Below, piece after piece: positions 33,841 through 45,152 of a stretch of DNA of 64,000 bases. Every line of letters begins with the position of its first letter. Positions within the stretch are counted from its first letter, which is position 1. A model generated the notes under the pieces. That model searched no databases, was not told the DNA's origin, and saw only the letters and a list, made by a program, of their open reading frames with translations. Where the stretch lies: positions 682,001-746,000 of the forward strand of contig OZ025832.1 of NCBI GenBank assembly GCA_964019425.1, written 5' to 3'. The translations under genes and the position numbers were made by a program. The stretch comes from Flectonema sp. DT1601 (Eukaryota > Euglenozoa > Diplonemea > Diplonemida > Diplonemidae).

Positions 33841-36612
33841 CGCAAATATAATGAATTTACAACATGCAATTACTTGCGAGCATCAATCGCGATCGCATCT
33901 GTGAAGAGATTTCTGCTACCCCCTCCCATTATGTGTATAAGAAACTCGATGACAGTTTACAATCAATGTGAGAAATCACCCAGTCAAATTTCCCCTCCCG
34001 AATCAACGACTATTGATGACGATTACTATTAATAATCAATGATATTCTCAGCCACGGTTACTATTATTGTAACGCCATTTATAGGAAGGAAAACTATCAA
34101 ACCTTTTGTGGTTGGTTTCAACTTACCTATTTGGCCGATATTATTGATTTTGTTATCTATATTACTTGGCTTGAAGATAACAATTTTGCTCCAGCCCACT
34201 GCTTCCATCTTTTTATTTCCTTAATGATGAGGGAAGTGATTCCCCACCCTTGTTTTTTGTTTTTGTTTTTGTTTTACAACCCACACTTGTGTTGTCTTTC
34301 AGTTCAGTTGAGCCCCTTTCTCGAATCTTCCTTTATTAAAGCCAAAAAAAAAAAAAAATATATAAAAAAAAAATTGGTAAAAAAAAAGGAAGACAAATGT
34401 CAGCCTTTATCACTTGCGAACATGTTATTATTGGCTCCTTACGAACGAGGAAGAAAAAAAAAAGAAAAAAAAAGAAAAAAAAAAAAAAAGAGAAAACACA
34501 CATGGAACTGTTATTATTGTCCGTTTCTGTGAAGCGCTTGTTTTCTTCGGTGGAAGAAAAGTGACAACACATTTTTTTTTTTTTTTTTTTGTGAAATATA
34601 AATGATAATTAGTAATTAAGAATAAACTGAATAGGTACCAAGTTTACCCTTTAAAGTATGTAGTATCAAACTACCCCTTCCATATTTTTCGTTTTTTCCC
34701 CTATTATTTTAGACTCAGTCAGAGAAATGCCTTACAGCGCGAGAAAATTCATTTTTCTTTTTTTTTTCTTTGCTGACAGCTATCAACTCTTGTTGTGGCT
34801 GCGGAATATAATAGCTTCCTTTTCTTTTTACATCAACGAACATTTAATTAAATAAAAACAACAGCAGCAATAAAGGACAGTGAGAGAGTCCTTTTTTTTC
34901 TTTCTTTTTTTTTTTTGCTTTGTTGTTATTTATTCCTTCTCTTCACGTAACATTGTTATTTTCTTTTCTTATTAAATTTATCATTCTCCCTCTTAACAAA
35001 CGACAAGTATTTTCTTTAGTGATGTACTTTGTCCAAAGTAAACAACTGTTTTTTTACATTGTCATATTGTCACCCCTACTTTTTGTATCAATTTCTTACC
35101 CAACGTCATGAGGCTGCTCATTGACAACGGAAACCTTACTACTGATAATAGCGAATCTTTTATTTTCCAACTCAGTGAATTCAATCTTTTAGAAGAAATC
35201 TCTAGAGAATTAAAAATAGTGAAACAGGCAGGGTGTGTGTTTTTTATTTCGTGTTTGTCAACCGTCCAACCCAAAAGAAACTTTTTGAGCTGGGTTGGTG
35301 TATTTTTAGTCATTCTTCTGATACCTGTTCACTCAAAGCAAGTGACATTCACGATGGCATTTTCAAGTCATTTTCGTGTGATTGAAACTTTTTTTTGTAT
35401 TAAAATTTGTGTTCGTAAAGAATGAATAAACCTGGTATTCGAAGCAACGGAAAAAAAAAAAAAAAAAAAGAACTCGACATAAACAGATTTTTTTGTAAGT
35501 GAGAAAAACCATTTCTCACTTAACATTCGTGTGAGCTAACACATATTTAGGAACACTGCAGTTGAAGAAATGGTAATTGGAAAACGAATTGAAGGAAGAA
35601 TAGAACTAATTAAGTAAAGCAAATTCATATTCTATCATTCGATGTTGTTTTTCGAGAAAGAAATCCAACTCAGACTGTGCTATATATCAGAAAATAATAA
35701 GCTCTTCTTTAAGAATCCTAAATCATTCGTGTGCTGCGCTGACAGAGACAGAGCTACATAGCTCTTTTTGTTTTTCGCCTTTTATTATTTGCATAATTTC
35801 CCTTCGTTTCCTTTTTGTTCTAAAAATTTTCTTTCAGGAAAATGGGATGTAATGCGACTCTTTTTTTATATGTTGTCAAAAAAAAAAAAAAATACAAGAA
35901 TAAATTTAATTTAAAAAAAAAAAAACGAATGTATTTTGGGTAGTTATTTCTTATTCACTTTTTAAGAATTGAGAAATTGTTTTATTGTTTTATTGTAATC
36001 GAATAGAAGCTCTTTAAGTTTTGTAGACACATGTTTTGTTCACTCTGCCAGTATCCGCTGTGGATGACCAGAATCACGAGTTTCTTCCGAACTTATGGCA
36101 CCGTCAATCGTACGAGTTACTTTTTTTTTGTTATTTGCCACGTTTTCCCCCCCTCGACTAACTACCTATCGCTTGTTGTCTGTTGATTAAATTGACTCCA
36201 ACATTGTTTTTTTTTTCTTTTTGTACAAATCTCATTAGGTTTGTTCCTCCATTGCTGAGAGTAAATGGATCGTTTATGTCTACCAATGGCTCTGGTGTTG
36301 TTCAATATTACTGCAACCAGGTGCTGAAGAAGCGTCTTCGCAGTGGAAACCTTTTATTCCTTTATTATTCATCCCTCCCCATATTGCGTGTTAACCGATT
36401 TATTTATCCAAATCCCCGTAAACAAAACTCAACACCGTTCAGTAGTTGATTTCCTGATATTTAGCTCGGGAGAGAGTTGGGGGACTGCGGTGTCAGCTTA
36501 TGTCCTACTCATCGCGTTTTGCTATTTACAGTAAAGGGACCATGTCAATATGGTTATTTTCATACCATGTAACACAGTCTTCTTACTCTCTTCGCTGAGG
36601 AGGGTTGGGGTC

Positions 36613-36712
36613 CGAAGAAAGATGTTTTTTTAATTTTAGCCCAACTGTTATTTGTTTGTTCTACGAATTTGTGATTCATTTTTTTTATTGACTGATTAAT
36701 ATTAATGCTAAC
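36613..36712 (+). repeat. R2 dispersed repeat, copy 1
   Basis: Matches 55374-55484 with many differences: CGAAGAAAGAT, a TTTAA block, TATTTGTTTGTT, TACGA(A/G)TTT, a T run, then TTGACTGAT(T/A)A and TTAAT.CTAAC. Confidence 0.7.
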
Positions 36713-37198
36713 AAACAAATGATGAGAATGGTGAACTCAAAAAAAAAAAAAAAAAAAAAAACGAAATATAACCCGTCCATTTCTATCTGTAAGAGTTGCG
36801 CACAAACTAACTCAACTGCAACCCAATGATAAGTCGTTGACCAATTTTGATTTCCTCCTGTTCCATGCTCCTCTGTAGAGGCTTGAACCACTTCGTGTGT
36901 TTTTTTGTATTTTGTGACATTGTTAAGCTGTTCAGTTGCCTTTGTGTCTTTCTGTTTTTTTCGTTTGTCTGTTTGCGTTTTTCATTGTGTTCTGGAAGGA
37001 GGTTGTTAGTTACTGTTTCCTTCTAAAACACGTCATCTTCTGCGACAGATAAGAAACTATTGATTCTACTAAACAAACATGGTCCATGTTTTATATAATA
37101 ATGTTCCACATCGTCTGACAAGTTCTTAGTAGGTCTTTTGTTTTGGTTACAACTCCAGACTCAAACAGAAGGCACTGTTCCATGGAGCGGATAGTCTT

Positions 37199-37231
<33 letters not shown>

Positions 37232-37403
37232 AAGAGTTCGAGGAGGGGGAAAAAAGAAGGGGGAAAAAAAGCATAAAGTTAACTCCTTTTTAGTTTTTTT
37301 TGAATGAACTTTTATAAACTTAATTTTGTTGATTTCGTCGTTAGAAATTATATATTCAGCGGCTTGCTCTATATATCTGAACTGAACTGCTGTGAATCAG
37401 GAA

Positions 37404-37442
<39 letters not shown>

Positions 37443-39170
37443 AGAACTTCTGTGATAACTGTCTTTGCAATATTAGCCTATCGGGTGAATGAATCATAGG
37501 TGAATGACTGCCTATCTGCGAGATTTATTGTAGATCAATCATAAAAAAAAAAAAAAATGGAATTAAAAAAAAAACTTTTCTAAGGACAACTCTATGTTAT
37601 GATTACTTGCCTCCCTTCTAATGCAGTCCTTTTGTGATTGCCTAGACACAATTTGTTACATTAATAACCTACTTGATGTCCTAAGAGTGATTGTTTTGCT
37701 CGAAGGATATCATCCTCCGCCATGTTGTGTCGTTTCCCCATCTTTTTTTCTTTTTTTGTTATCCACCATTTTCACTGAGTAGAATTGTATGTCAATTCTC
37801 TGTGCAAGATACCAATACGCTGATTTTCTGGTTCACGTATCTCCGTGTTTTCTTTTTAAAGGTTTGTTTTAAAAAGACCCTTTTTCATTATAACCAAGTG
37901 TATGAAAGGGTTCTTTGAAATACTACTTATTGATTAATATGCGAACAGTCTGATAACTCATTGTTGATGTCAGATTGTTTTTGATGTTTTTTTTTTTCTT
38001 TTTTTTCCGTCCCTTTTTTTTTCGAGTTTGTGCAGCCTTTCAGAGTGTAATTTTCATGTGCCACAGAAAACAGAAATTAGTGACCCACTCTCACAGGACT
38101 TAATAGTGAGTGAGAAGATACAGACTATTTGATAAAGCATCCACAGTAGATGCAGTTGTTCTTCGACGAAGTGGTGATTTATTTTCTTCTTCTTCCCTCG
38201 ATTGTAGATGGCTTGCAGCGTGCGTTGCGCACTGAACTTCTTTGCCTACCCTTAGCGCTTTTCTTAATTTAGCGTTTACTGTTCTTTAATTCTTTTTTTT
38301 TTTTTTTTTTTGTTGTTTTTTTTTTTTCCACCGACACGCTTCCCTCAACAACGGGACAGGTGAACAATTTTGTAGTCTCCCGCTCTAAATAACTCCATAG
38401 CCTGTTGAAAGAGGAACCATTATTCATAGGGCTGAATAGCATTAGTTTTGTTTGCAATTCCATTTTCGACGCTGCTTCTCTCAACTTCCCCCGGGTTTGG
38501 ATGAAGTAGCTTTGCTTCCTCACCTCCCGTCTACCATTTTAACTGAATTCTATATGTGGTAGTATGTTGAAGGAGGAAGCCTCAGTAAGTTTGAATGTCG
38601 TTTCTCAAACAGGTTTTATTATTCAGCCGGTAATAGCTGATTTACATCCTCAACGACTGTACGTTATTTGAACTGTTCAATTTTGTTGTACTGTCTGTTG
38701 GTTTTTATATCAGTGAACCCTGTTGAAGAGATGGGAAACGACATTCTTGTAAAAACAAAAAAACAAAAAAAAAAAAAATTATTGAACAACTTTTTTCCTT
38801 CATCGATTTGATAGTAGTATTCCCTTTCGTGTTGTTCTCCTTGTTTGTTGTTCGGAGTGTTTTTTTTTTTTTTTTTGTGTTATTACTTGTGGATGCGCAA
38901 CTCATGTTTTTTTCCCCTTCTTTTTTCTTTTATTTAACTCCTATCCTTTATTCTCTTTTGTGTTCGACGACAATCTTTAGTGATAGTTTTTTTTTGTGAG
39001 ATGAGTTTTTTTTTTTTTGTTATTTTTTTTATTATTTTATTTAATTGTCATCAGCAAACTAAATATGTGAAAGAATTCCAACCAATTTCCCTTTATTTTT
39101 TGTGAGAGCACTGTAAGCAGAACTTTGCAATTAATTATTACCCTTTCTTTTTCAAGGTGGTAGTAAGTAG

Positions 39171-41957
39171 ATGGATGGACCATCTTCATCACAATCACCA
39201 AAGAGAAGACGTAGAAGACGAAGAGACTCTTCTGTTTCCGATTCTTCAGAAGAAGAACTCTATCCAGTTAATGAAGAAGATTTTTTGAGTCAACAGATAA
39301 CCGAAGCACAGAAAGAACAGGAGAAGCTTGGACCTGTTGAAGATTTAAATGCCCCAGAAGCAGAAAAGCGTGACACAGAAAGAAAATTTGCTGCAAAAGA
39401 TCACGTATTAATTACTGCTGGACCTGCTCCAGGGATTCAGAATCCACAAACGTATCACGGAGGTCGCGTTGTTGCAGAAAGATATACATTAGACCCAAGC
39501 AGCGTCTGTAGCAAGGGAGCATTCGTAAAGCCCTGGCTGAAGGTACCGAAAGGAGGAGCTTTGCGTCATAAATTTCGTCGGTCAACCGATGGAATCTTTT
39601 GTAATATTTTACTCGCACTCTTTGGTGTGGTAGCTGTCCTCTCTGTTGTTGGATTCTGGTATGGAAATCTCAACAGACTTCAGACTGGAGGGGTTGATTT
39701 TTTGGGAAAGGAATGCGGTGCTGACGTCACCCTTGCAACCCCCGAATTGCTGAGAGGGAAGACTCACAGTGAGAGAAAGTATTTATGGTATCCAATTACC
39801 CCTTCAATGAATAACGTAACTGAGGTATTAGGACTGGCTCTCTGTGTGTCAGAATGTCCTCATTGGGAATCAGATCCAAAGTGGAAGCCACTAACTGAAA
39901 TACAATACGCGTGGGATGAAAAACTTCGAAGAGTTCGCGCAGGTGACCCTCGATGTTTCTATGATAGGAATTTGGGATGTCTTAGAAAGTTTTCAGTTGA
40001 TTACCCGAGTCTAACATATCATAATTTATGTATACCTGATGTGTGGGCTAGAAATGACACCGCTGCAATGGATGAGAATGTCCTCCGACTTGCGAATGAT
40101 TTGGTCGGAGCTCTTCCTCTCCTCAATGATTTCTGGTTCGCCTTCACATCTGATATTTATGGTGCTCGATACCAATTGTTAATCAGTTCATTTTCATCTT
40201 TACTCTACGGAGAAATGTATCTTTTCTTGATGCGTACCTCACCAATTAGAGTTGCCTGGGGCTCAGTTATACTATTAATAACAACTTCAACAATATTCTT
40301 TGTTGATATTTTATTTTACGTAAACGACTTAGAGAGTGGTAATCTAAATAGAAGATTTGACCTTAGAATACGTCACAGCACTCAAATGCGTTCTCTAGCC
40401 TGGGTGGTCTTTATTGTTGGATTAGTCAACTTTTTACTGTGTATTTGGGTAAGAAAAAAGGTAGCAATTGCATGTGAGTTAATGAATGAAGTGAATAAGT
40501 TCCTTAATGAGTCTTATGGTATAGCTTTGGTTGCTCCAGGGGTTTGGTTTGCTTTGTCACTTTCGTTCTTATCAGCGTTCGTATTTCAACTGTTTACGGG
40601 TACTGTGGGTTCGTTACAAACAGGTGATAGTTTATATTCTGATATAGACTTTGATTTGTCTCAACCGTTTCCGTTAAAGAATCAAATATTTGTTTTATCT
40701 GACTTTCGTGGACCAATGCAAGCAATTTCTGTTGTAGTTGTATTATGGGGAATGGGTTTCGTATCAGTTCTGGGTTACTCTGTAGCCGGATTTGTCTCCC
40801 TGTTGTGGTATTTCAGTGCTGTTGGTGAGCCTAAGAAACCACCAACAGACAGCCTAGCAATCACATCTCGCAGTATAGGATTTCATGTTGGATCGTATGC
40901 AATTGGAGCTGTGGTGATTACATTCTTTGAATCAACGAGAGGTCTACTTGAAAAGATCGCTGAGAAGGTTCGAATGGTACTTCAGAAGATCTCAGACATC
41001 AGTAAGATTGCTGGATATCTAACTTGCCTGTTGGAGTTTGTTTTATTATTATTTGATAGATTTCTTCGCTTAGTTAGAAGGGACGCTATGGTTATTCAAA
41101 TTATCGAAGGAAAGAAGTTCGTGAAAGCTGCTACCCGAGCAGGTGACTTAACTAAAGAATTTTGGGTTAAGATCAGTACCATATCAGGTGTTTCTGACCA
41201 GGTCGCTTTAGTTGGTCGTTTAGGTATCTTAAGCGCGTCAACATTAACGGGATTATTCCTGTTACTTCATTCATCATTCGGAGATGATGTGTACAACCCT
41301 GCGACTATTATTGTTATCAATTTGGGAAGTAATTTCTTCTTCGCAACAATCTACGCTCAGATTTTGAATGCGGGAATGGATACGTTTCTTATATCATACT
41401 GTTATGACTATTCTGTAAATGACGGAAGTAAAAAGAGACCATACTACACTCACAGTTCATTTAAAAAGTTAATAGCAGCTCACACCAGAGTTGACAACGA
41501 GTACCGTAACCTAAATGCAGACTACTTGTCTGGTGTTGCTGGAGTGCAACAATTAGCACGTGAAGCTACTCATCGTGTTAAAACTGCTGCGAATGAAGCA
41601 GCTCAGGGTGCAGAACAGGCCACTAAGGCTGCTGCTAAAACTGCTCACAAGATTGCTAAAGTGACTGAGGAAACTGCTATTGCGGGTATCAAGGCAGCTG
41701 ATAAAGTAGCAACAACGGCTGAGAATATCGGAAAACAATCCCTGAAATACGCCGAGAAGGTTGGAGAGAAGGGAATAGCAAGAGTTCAGCAGTTTGATAA
41801 GAACATTGAGGGAAGTTTAGCGAGAGCTGGAAGTCTGCGACAAGGAAGACGGAGATCAATGGCCCCACCAGCACCGAGAGGATCCCGACGAACCACACCT
41901 TCACGAGGAAGAGCTCTCTCATCTCATTCTGCTTCTTCCGCTGGTACTAAAAAATAA
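39171..41957 (+). CDS. choline transporter-like protein (CTL/SLC44 family)
   Basis: 928 residues. A basic and acidic cytoplasmic N-terminal stretch (KRRRRRRR, then SSEEE) precedes the family start RRSTDG…YG.L.RL..G.DFLGKECG. About ten membrane spans follow. SLC44 landmarks near the C-terminal half are clear: FHVGSYAIGAVVITFFE, RRDAMVIQIIEGKKFVKAA, WVKISTISGVSDQV and DTFLISYCYDYSVNDGSKKRPYY. Family members move choline or related amines across the plasma membrane or mitochondria; the substrate here is not proven. Odd: a ~140-residue C-terminal extension with Ala/Lys-rich amphipathic repeats (AANEAAQGAEQATKAAAK and similar) and a basic Ser-rich end, not typical of the family. TTTTTCAAG ends 14 nt before the ATG. 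Confidence 0.88.
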   Translation: MDGPSSSQSPKRRRRRRRDSSVSDSSEEELYPVNEEDFLSQQITEAQKEQEKLGPVEDLNAPEAEKRDTERKFAAKDHVLITAGPAPGIQNPQTYHGGRVVAERYTLDPSSVCSKGAFVKPWLKVPKGGALRHKFRRSTDGIFCNILLALFGVVAVLSVVGFWYGNLNRLQTGGVDFLGKECGADVTLATPELLRGKTHSERKYLWYPITPSMNNVTEVLGLALCVSECPHWESDPKWKPLTEIQYAWDEKLRRVRAGDPRCFYDRNLGCLRKFSVDYPSLTYHNLCIPDVWARNDTAAMDENVLRLANDLVGALPLLNDFWFAFTSDIYGARYQLLISSFSSLLYGEMYLFLMRTSPIRVAWGSVILLITTSTIFFVDILFYVNDLESGNLNRRFDLRIRHSTQMRSLAWVVFIVGLVNFLLCIWVRKKVAIACELMNEVNKFLNESYGIALVAPGVWFALSLSFLSAFVFQLFTGTVGSLQTGDSLYSDIDFDLSQPFPLKNQIFVLSDFRGPMQAISVVVVLWGMGFVSVLGYSVAGFVSLLWYFSAVGEPKKPPTDSLAITSRSIGFHVGSYAIGAVVITFFESTRGLLEKIAEKVRMVLQKISDISKIAGYLTCLLEFVLLLFDRFLRLVRRDAMVIQIIEGKKFVKAATRAGDLTKEFWVKISTISGVSDQVALVGRLGILSASTLTGLFLLLHSSFGDDVYNPATIIVINLGSNFFFATIYAQILNAGMDTFLISYCYDYSVNDGSKKRPYYTHSSFKKLIAAHTRVDNEYRNLNADYLSGVAGVQQLAREATHRVKTAANEAAQGAEQATKAAAKTAHKIAKVTEETAIAGIKAADKVATTAENIGKQSLKYAEKVGEKGIARVQQFDKNIEGSLARAGSLRQGRRRSMAPPAPRGSRRTTPSRGRALSSHSASSAGTKK

Positions 41958-42288
41958 ATCTCTATCTGTCTGTCTTGTCTTTCTTTGTTAACAACTAATA
42001 TTTTTTATTAGATTATTCGTTTAATGTGTCTATCTACTAGTCATACTCTTAAGGTGGACACACAAACCAATACCTGGCTGGTTTGAGTACACTTTATCGT
42101 ATATAAATTCGTTTTTTTTTTTTTTTTTATAAGTTTCTGTTGTCAGATGTCGTTTTCATTAATAGATTTCAAGGGGGCAATGCATCACTCATGCAGTTAA
42201 GTATTTCCCTTACGTGATTAAGATACTGTTTTAATAAATATTACTCTCTTTTTTCTAGTAAAGAATAGATAATAATAAAATCAACAAT
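41958..42288 (+). other. intergenic spacer
   Basis: No gene. A T run at about 42113-42128 and TTTTTTCTAG ending at 42258, a strong acceptor-like context 30 nt before the next ATG. Confidence 0.6.
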
Positions 42289-44541
42289 ATGCATATGAAG
42301 GCTGTGGTACTTATTTCGATAACTGGAATTATATCGATGACGGCATCTGTTGTCAGCGGACTGTTTTTATATTTCGAAGGGTTGAGGACTTTAGAAATAG
42401 CAGTTGAAGAAACATGCAGATCAGACATGAATGGAATGGTTTATGTTGGAAATGAGTTATTTGAATCTGTAAGACGGCAGGCTCAGGTTAGATCTGATTT
42501 CTTACAAAGGTACAGAGGATTTCATAACTATAAAGACTTTCAAGCATGGGCTAGAGAATCTGTTCTGTCGCAGGCAGTTCGTTTTGCGTATCTAAACGGT
42601 GAGGGTCTCAAAGGATTTTATTGGAATTCGACAACCAACACAGGTTCACTCGCTCTTAGCGAAGATGTCTGGGGATCTACTAGAGCCGATAACACGAGAG
42701 AGTATTCCTGGGGATCACGACCCCTGGGTGCTGAGTCATACGAAACAATAGAGTGTAGCCCTTGTACTATTGTACACGCTGTAGACCCACAGACGGGATT
42801 TCTTATTAAAAATACTTATAATTACACTCAGAGAGCTGTTATCACTAAAACACTGTTGGATAACATCGGAAAAGTTATTTTTGCTCAACCGAGAATGTGG
42901 TATGCTTCTGATGCACATCCGTATTTCTACATGTCAGGAATGGCTGCCTTTCCTCCAATTAATAATAGACTCTTTAATGGAATTGTTTTCAGAGGGGAAG
43001 CAACCATCGTTGGAGATATTTGGAATAAACAAATTCAGAAATACAACTCAAAAGCGATTGTGATTGTATTAGCTCTAAATCATGGTTATGAGAGTATCGT
43101 GTACGGAGGTAATTTTCCGTTATCACAAATGGACACAAGTTGCAACAAGACACACAGAAACTCCTACAACGACTGCTTCCGACGACTGAAGGATTTGGGA
43201 CCCACTGTAATGCAAGCAACTATGGTCGTCAACGCTACTGCAGTCGGAAGCTTTATCAAAAGACAAATCACTGACAGTGACCATTGGATACGTCGTACAG
43301 TTTACTTCCAACCTGGTCCTCTGGATACCTGTCCGGTAATCTCACTGGTGTGGATCAAGTCTGTGTCTTCTATGAGTGATGAGTTGAACAAGGGACTTAA
43401 CCTCTTTATAGCTTTTGCTGTGATCGTTGCAGTCTTTGACATCATCATCGGAATAGTTGAGATTATTTGTGTCTCTATGCCACTTCAGAAACTCTCAGAG
43501 CAGATGGTACTCGCGACTCGAATGGAGTTTGTTGATGAAAGTATCGGAGTGAAGTTACTATCTGAAATCTATCAATTGGATGAATGTTTTCATGGACTTG
43601 TCTCTAAGCTGTTGGAGTATAAGAGTTACCTTCCGCAGTCAATGTTTGCAGGAGAGGACATCGGTCCAGCTGTGTGCAGTGAAAGGAGCATGTCTCCAAT
43701 AGTTGACAGTAGTGGATCAACACCTTCTGGGACACGAATTCTTAGAAAGTGTGTTGTTACAAAAGTAACGGCAACAAGACATCCAAATACGACAATCGCC
43801 TGTCTCAACCTGCGAAACTTTCGAACACACGTTGAGAAGTCAGATCCAGAACAGTTAGCAGTCACGTACGGTGATTATATTCAGATTATTCATGCGGCTG
43901 CGGAGATGAAAAGGGGAACTGTTGACAAGTTAGCTGGTGACAGGGTTCAGTGTACTTGGATTCGAGTTCCTAAATTTGCTACAGTAAGTTTCGCTGACAA
44001 AGTCAGAAATGAACTGTGTCAAATACCGTGGATAGAGGGAATCACAATCGGACTCTCTGCTGGAACAGCAACTAGTGGGAACTTGGGTTCGTCAGCAGCG
44101 CGTTCGTACATGACGATGGGAAACCCTGTCGGTGAGGCGGAGAAGTACAGCACTCTGGGTCGTAATATGCCTGCCATTAGTAAGACTGTGATATTATCAT
44201 GTGCTAGTATTGCTATGGATGCTCGATCTAATTTTAGTGTCTTGCCAGTTGGTCGTTTGGAAGAAAAGAAATTTTATGTCCTACTGGAAGAGTGTGAAAT
44301 GAAGAACCACGAGTGGATGTACGAACTAGAAGAACGAGAACACGACATCTCAAAGATATTTTGTAATATGATGCTGAAGGGATTAGATCACACGTTTAAT
44401 ATCGACAATTTACCAAAACCGTATTCTGATGTCACGGTGTGGCTTATTGATCGTATCAAAAAGGGACACACATTACGCTACAGTTTTCATAGTGATAATG
44501 AACGTGAAATAAACAAGTGTGCAGCTGCCGACCGTGATTGA
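42289..44541 (+). CDS. sensor with degenerate class III cyclase domain, array copy 1
   Basis: 750 residues: N-terminal signal-anchor span (~5-27), an extracellular sensor of ~330 residues that resembles a dCache-type ligand domain and carries N-glycosylation sites, a second span (~368-392), a HAMP-like linker ending LEYKSYLPQSMF, and a cyclase-like domain (~490-700). The first metal Asp is replaced by Asn507 (CLNLRNF) while the second is kept (Asp551, LAGDRV); the VN..AAR motif reads VGEAEK, so the transition-state Asn and Arg are gone. Catalysis is unlikely; a pseudocyclase receptor that may regulate an active partner is inferred. Start supported by TTTTTTCTAG (ends 42258). Confidence 0.87.
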   Translation: MHMKAVVLISITGIISMTASVVSGLFLYFEGLRTLEIAVEETCRSDMNGMVYVGNELFESVRRQAQVRSDFLQRYRGFHNYKDFQAWARESVLSQAVRFAYLNGEGLKGFYWNSTTNTGSLALSEDVWGSTRADNTREYSWGSRPLGAESYETIECSPCTIVHAVDPQTGFLIKNTYNYTQRAVITKTLLDNIGKVIFAQPRMWYASDAHPYFYMSGMAAFPPINNRLFNGIVFRGEATIVGDIWNKQIQKYNSKAIVIVLALNHGYESIVYGGNFPLSQMDTSCNKTHRNSYNDCFRRLKDLGPTVMQATMVVNATAVGSFIKRQITDSDHWIRRTVYFQPGPLDTCPVISLVWIKSVSSMSDELNKGLNLFIAFAVIVAVFDIIIGIVEIICVSMPLQKLSEQMVLATRMEFVDESIGVKLLSEIYQLDECFHGLVSKLLEYKSYLPQSMFAGEDIGPAVCSERSMSPIVDSSGSTPSGTRILRKCVVTKVTATRHPNTTIACLNLRNFRTHVEKSDPEQLAVTYGDYIQIIHAAAEMKRGTVDKLAGDRVQCTWIRVPKFATVSFADKVRNELCQIPWIEGITIGLSAGTATSGNLGSSAARSYMTMGNPVGEAEKYSTLGRNMPAISKTVILSCASIAMDARSNFSVLPVGRLEEKKFYVLLEECEMKNHEWMYELEEREHDISKIFCNMMLKGLDHTFNIDNLPKPYSDVTVWLIDRIKKGHTLRYSFHSDNEREINKCAAADRD

Positions 44542-44670
44542 AAAGACTGTCTATGTTAGGCAAATATGAGGCGATCCCTTTTGAACACGTTCATCCCATT
44601 CTTTCCCGCCGACCTCGGCCGCATTAGCCCCCTCTAGACTCAGGGATTCCAAGATTCTGGGCTGGCAAAG

Positions 44671-44693
44671 TAAAGATTGCGTACCAATCTTTA
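44671..44693. other. perfect hairpin
   Basis: TAAAGATTG (44671-44679) and CAATCTTTA (44685-44693) form nine base pairs around a five-base loop, just upstream of the 5S-like sequence. Confidence 0.6.
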
Positions 44694-44744
44694 GTTTGTA
44701 TAGTTTGCAAGACCAATCAAAAGAAGTCTTACTTACTGGAAAAT

Positions 44745-44854
44745 GGCGTTGCGGGAGTATGATGGCATCGGAAAGTACGCACGCCCCGGCCTAATCTAAA
44801 GTTGAAGTAGGCTTGCGATGATCAACCCCCACAAGAACTGGGTAGGGCACGCTC
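44745..44854 (+). rRNA. 5S rRNA-like sequence (divergent gene or pseudogene)
   Basis: About 108 nt with 5S-like layout: an outer helix between GCGTTGC (44746-44752) and GCACGC (44847-44852); an arm TGAT..CATCG (44760-44770) with CGATGATCA (44816-44824) capped by GCCTA/TAGGC (44789-44793, 44808-44812) around a 14-nt loop; and a short second arm. The loop region CCCCGGCCTAATCTAAAGTTGAAG and the 3' part GAACTGGGT…GCACGCT resemble eukaryotic 5S, but ~10-15 nt of the helix IV/V region are missing. In several euglenozoans 5S genes lie beside spliced-leader genes; none is recognised here. A 5S-derived repeat or chance remain alternatives. Confidence 0.4.
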
Positions 44855-45112
44855 CTCACCATTCTAGTCAGAATCGTATCTAAAAAATGATAAAAGGTGA
44901 GTGTCGTTATTTATACGGTATTCCTATCAATAAGGATGTATACTTTGTGTTTGTGACTTGCTCTGTTCTTTATTAAAAGGATCTATCCCTAGACAATGAA
45001 GTGAATCCAATATTATGATAGCGTTGGTTATTTTTGTTTTTCTGATTTATTTGATTTCTAAAAAGTTTTTGTTTAGTTAGTTTATGTTATCATCACTTAC
45101 ACTATCGTGAGA

Positions 45113-45152
<40 letters not shown>

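Larger units (their letters stand above)
30742..39170 (+). other. 8.4 kb region without recognisable gene
   Basis: Numerous short ORFs on both strands are mostly homopolymer translations, and none shows a family signature. One ORF at 35108-35425 (+) has slightly more gene-like N-terminal composition but no acceptable support. Contents seen: a four-unit degenerate tandem repeat (about 30940-31760), poly-T runs of about 30 nt near 33807 and 37200, an inverted repeat at 32951-32990, and one copy of the R2 repeat (36613-36712). The region ends with TTTTTCAAG before the SLC44 gene. Confidence 0.6.

Noticed and set aside
35108-35425. Possible small gene on + strand in the gene-free region
   Set aside because: Only the first ~45 residues look protein-like, with no clear acceptor immediately upstream and no recognised family.
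44700-44860. U1 snRNA (ACTTACTGG near 44730) or spliced-leader RNA
   Set aside because: The U1-like 5' motif is imperfect and the following sequence fits 5S layout better; no leader-type donor with a Sm site was found.
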